This document shows, one piece after another, positions 62,961 to 64,000 of a DNA stretch of 64,000 nt. The stretch lies in the NCBI RefSeq assembly GCF_001424305.1, contig NZ_LMPD01000007.1, positions 62,001 to 126,000 of the forward strand, read 5' to 3'. The position numbers were made by a program, and so were the translations under genes. The notes under the pieces were generated by a model. That model did not search any database, was not told the origin of the DNA, and saw only the letters and a list, made by a program, of their open reading frames with translations. Numbering within the stretch: position 1 is the first letter of the stretch; each line of letters begins with the position of its first letter. This DNA comes from Pedobacter sp. Leaf176 (lineage in GTDB: Bacteria; Bacteroidota; Bacteroidia; Sphingobacteriales; Sphingobacteriaceae).

Positions 62961-63971
62961 TTGGCTCAAGAAGAACAAAATAACCGCAAAGAAAAAAGCG
63001 AGTTACACCCACGCAACAAGCATCGTTCGCGATATAATTTCAAACAACTTATTGGCGCATCAAAAGAATTAAAACGTTTCGTTTTTAAAAACGAACATAA
63101 TGATGATTCAATAGATTTTGCCGACCAAAGTGCCGTAAAAGCATTAAACAGGGCGTTGTTAAAGCATTTTTATGATATACCACAATGGGATATCCCAAAG
63201 GATTATCTTTGTCCGCCTATACCAGGAAGAGCAGATTATATCCATTACGTTGCGGACCTTTTGGGCTCAAGTAATAAAGGGAAATTACCGAAAGGCAATC
63301 GCATAAAGATATTAGATATTGGTGTCGGCGCAAATTGTATTTACCCGATTATTGGGCACCAGGAATATGGATGGACCTTTGTAGGTTCTGAAATTGATCC
63401 ACTATCTGTTGAATCCGCAAAGCGTATAATTGATGCTAATAAAGCCTTGCAAGGTGCAATTGAAATTCGTCAGCAAGCATCAAAAATGGGCATTTTTAGG
63501 GGTGTTGTTGGAAGAAATGAACGTTTTGATGCAGTTGTTTGCAATCCTCCGTTTCACTCCTCTTTAAAAGAAGCGGAACAAGGCACACGGCAAAAATGGC
63601 GCAACCTTGGTGGAAATGAAAAGGAAGTAAAACACGTTTTAAACTTTGGGGGGAATAAGGCCGAACTCTGGTGTCCGGGTGGTGAGCGTGCTTTTGTAGA
63701 ACAAATGATTATTCAAAGTGCTCAGATTGCAAATCAGTGCTTGTGGTTTACGTCACTGGTGTCTAAAAGTGCAAACCTTAAAAATATTTACAATGCTTTA
63801 ATTAAAGCGAATGCCTTTGAGGTTACAACCGTTCAAATGAGTCAGGGGCAAAAAACCAGCAGGTTCGTTGCATGGACATTCCAGGATGAAGCCGCCCAGG
63901 CAGAATGGGTTAAAGGATGGAAACCTGAGCCAAAGACTGAAAAACCTAAGGTAGAGAACAAAGTCGTTTAA
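62961..63971 (+). CDS. rlmF: 23S rRNA (adenine(1618)-N(6))-methyltransferase RlmF
   Basis: RlmF methylates A1618 of 23S rRNA using S-adenosylmethionine. The 336-aa protein shows LHPRNKHRSRYNFKQLI at the start, IPGRADYIHYVADLL, the SAM-binding KILDIGVGANCIYPIIG (about residues 114-130), FVGSEIDPLSVESAK, and the N6-adenine methylase motif AVVCNPPFHSS (about 191-201). It starts with TTG at 62961; no ATG lies in frame nearby. The C-terminal tail is Lys/Glu/Pro rich. The last 29 bases of the window after its stop hold nothing recognisable. Confidence 0.94.
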   Translation: MAQEEQNNRKEKSELHPRNKHRSRYNFKQLIGASKELKRFVFKNEHNDDSIDFADQSAVKALNRALLKHFYDIPQWDIPKDYLCPPIPGRADYIHYVADLLGSSNKGKLPKGNRIKILDIGVGANCIYPIIGHQEYGWTFVGSEIDPLSVESAKRIIDANKALQGAIEIRQQASKMGIFRGVVGRNERFDAVVCNPPFHSSLKEAEQGTRQKWRNLGGNEKEVKHVLNFGGNKAELWCPGGERAFVEQMIIQSAQIANQCLWFTSLVSKSANLKNIYNALIKANAFEVTTVQMSQGQKTSRFVAWTFQDEAAQAEWVKGWKPEPKTEKPKVENKVV

Positions 63972-64000
63972 TTAAATATATTTGAGAATGCCAGATTGAC

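Overview
The window looks like chromosome from a member of the Bacteroidota close to Pedobacter (Sphingobacteriaceae). The evidence is three SusC/SusD pairs, FecI/FecR-type sigma/anti-sigma modules, glycoside hydrolases with Bacteroidota-style signal peptides and lipoboxes, the bacillithiol enzyme BshC, and promoters of the Bacteroidota type (TTTG, about 21 bp, TAnnTTTG). Purine-rich Shine-Dalgarno sequences are mostly absent. No rRNA, tRNA, CRISPR array, prophage or transposase was seen. All product names are read from motifs in the translations; no database search was run.

Layout. 1-4973: the N-terminal part of a GH78 alpha-L-rhamnosidase running off the left edge, a beta-carbonic anhydrase, two small proteins of unknown function, a cupin sugar-phosphate isomerase-like protein and a fatty acid desaturase. 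5366-16978: an outer-membrane beta-barrel protein, then a peptide-scavenging block (SusC, SusD, secreted S9 peptidase, and an oligopeptide-binding lipoprotein on the other strand) and a short BtuF-like protein. 17085-17486: a 116-bp tandem repeat array that runs into the end of an FMN reductase gene. 18169-22726: the housekeeping block parA-parB-DUF5683-dapB-lepB. 22887-31690: two GH29 alpha-L-fucosidases and a GH3 enzyme, with an Ldh2-type dehydrogenase and bshC between them. 31898-41840: a DEAD-box RNA helicase, a run of five small conserved genes, a large secreted esterase-like protein, truA and an ABC exporter.

41874-62615 is the most interesting part. Two complete import modules point toward each other: ECF sigma, FecR, SusC with an STN domain, and SusD. 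Between them lie a lipoprotein cyanophycinase, an isoaspartyl peptidase, a second secreted cyanophycinase and an M14 zinc carboxypeptidase. An N-formylglutamate amidohydrolase-like secreted enzyme sits inside the second module, and a C4-dicarboxylate/aspartate symporter closes the region. Known family chemistry fits together: cyanophycinase cuts multi-L-arginyl-poly-L-aspartate into beta-Asp-Arg, isoaspartyl peptidase splits that dipeptide, and a dicarboxylate carrier can take up aspartate. I infer a dedicated extracellular poly(amino acid) utilisation locus, probably for cyanophycin, organised like a polysaccharide utilisation locus. That substrate assignment is inference.

The right end holds a pair of REP-like hairpin units (62685-62846) and rlmF.
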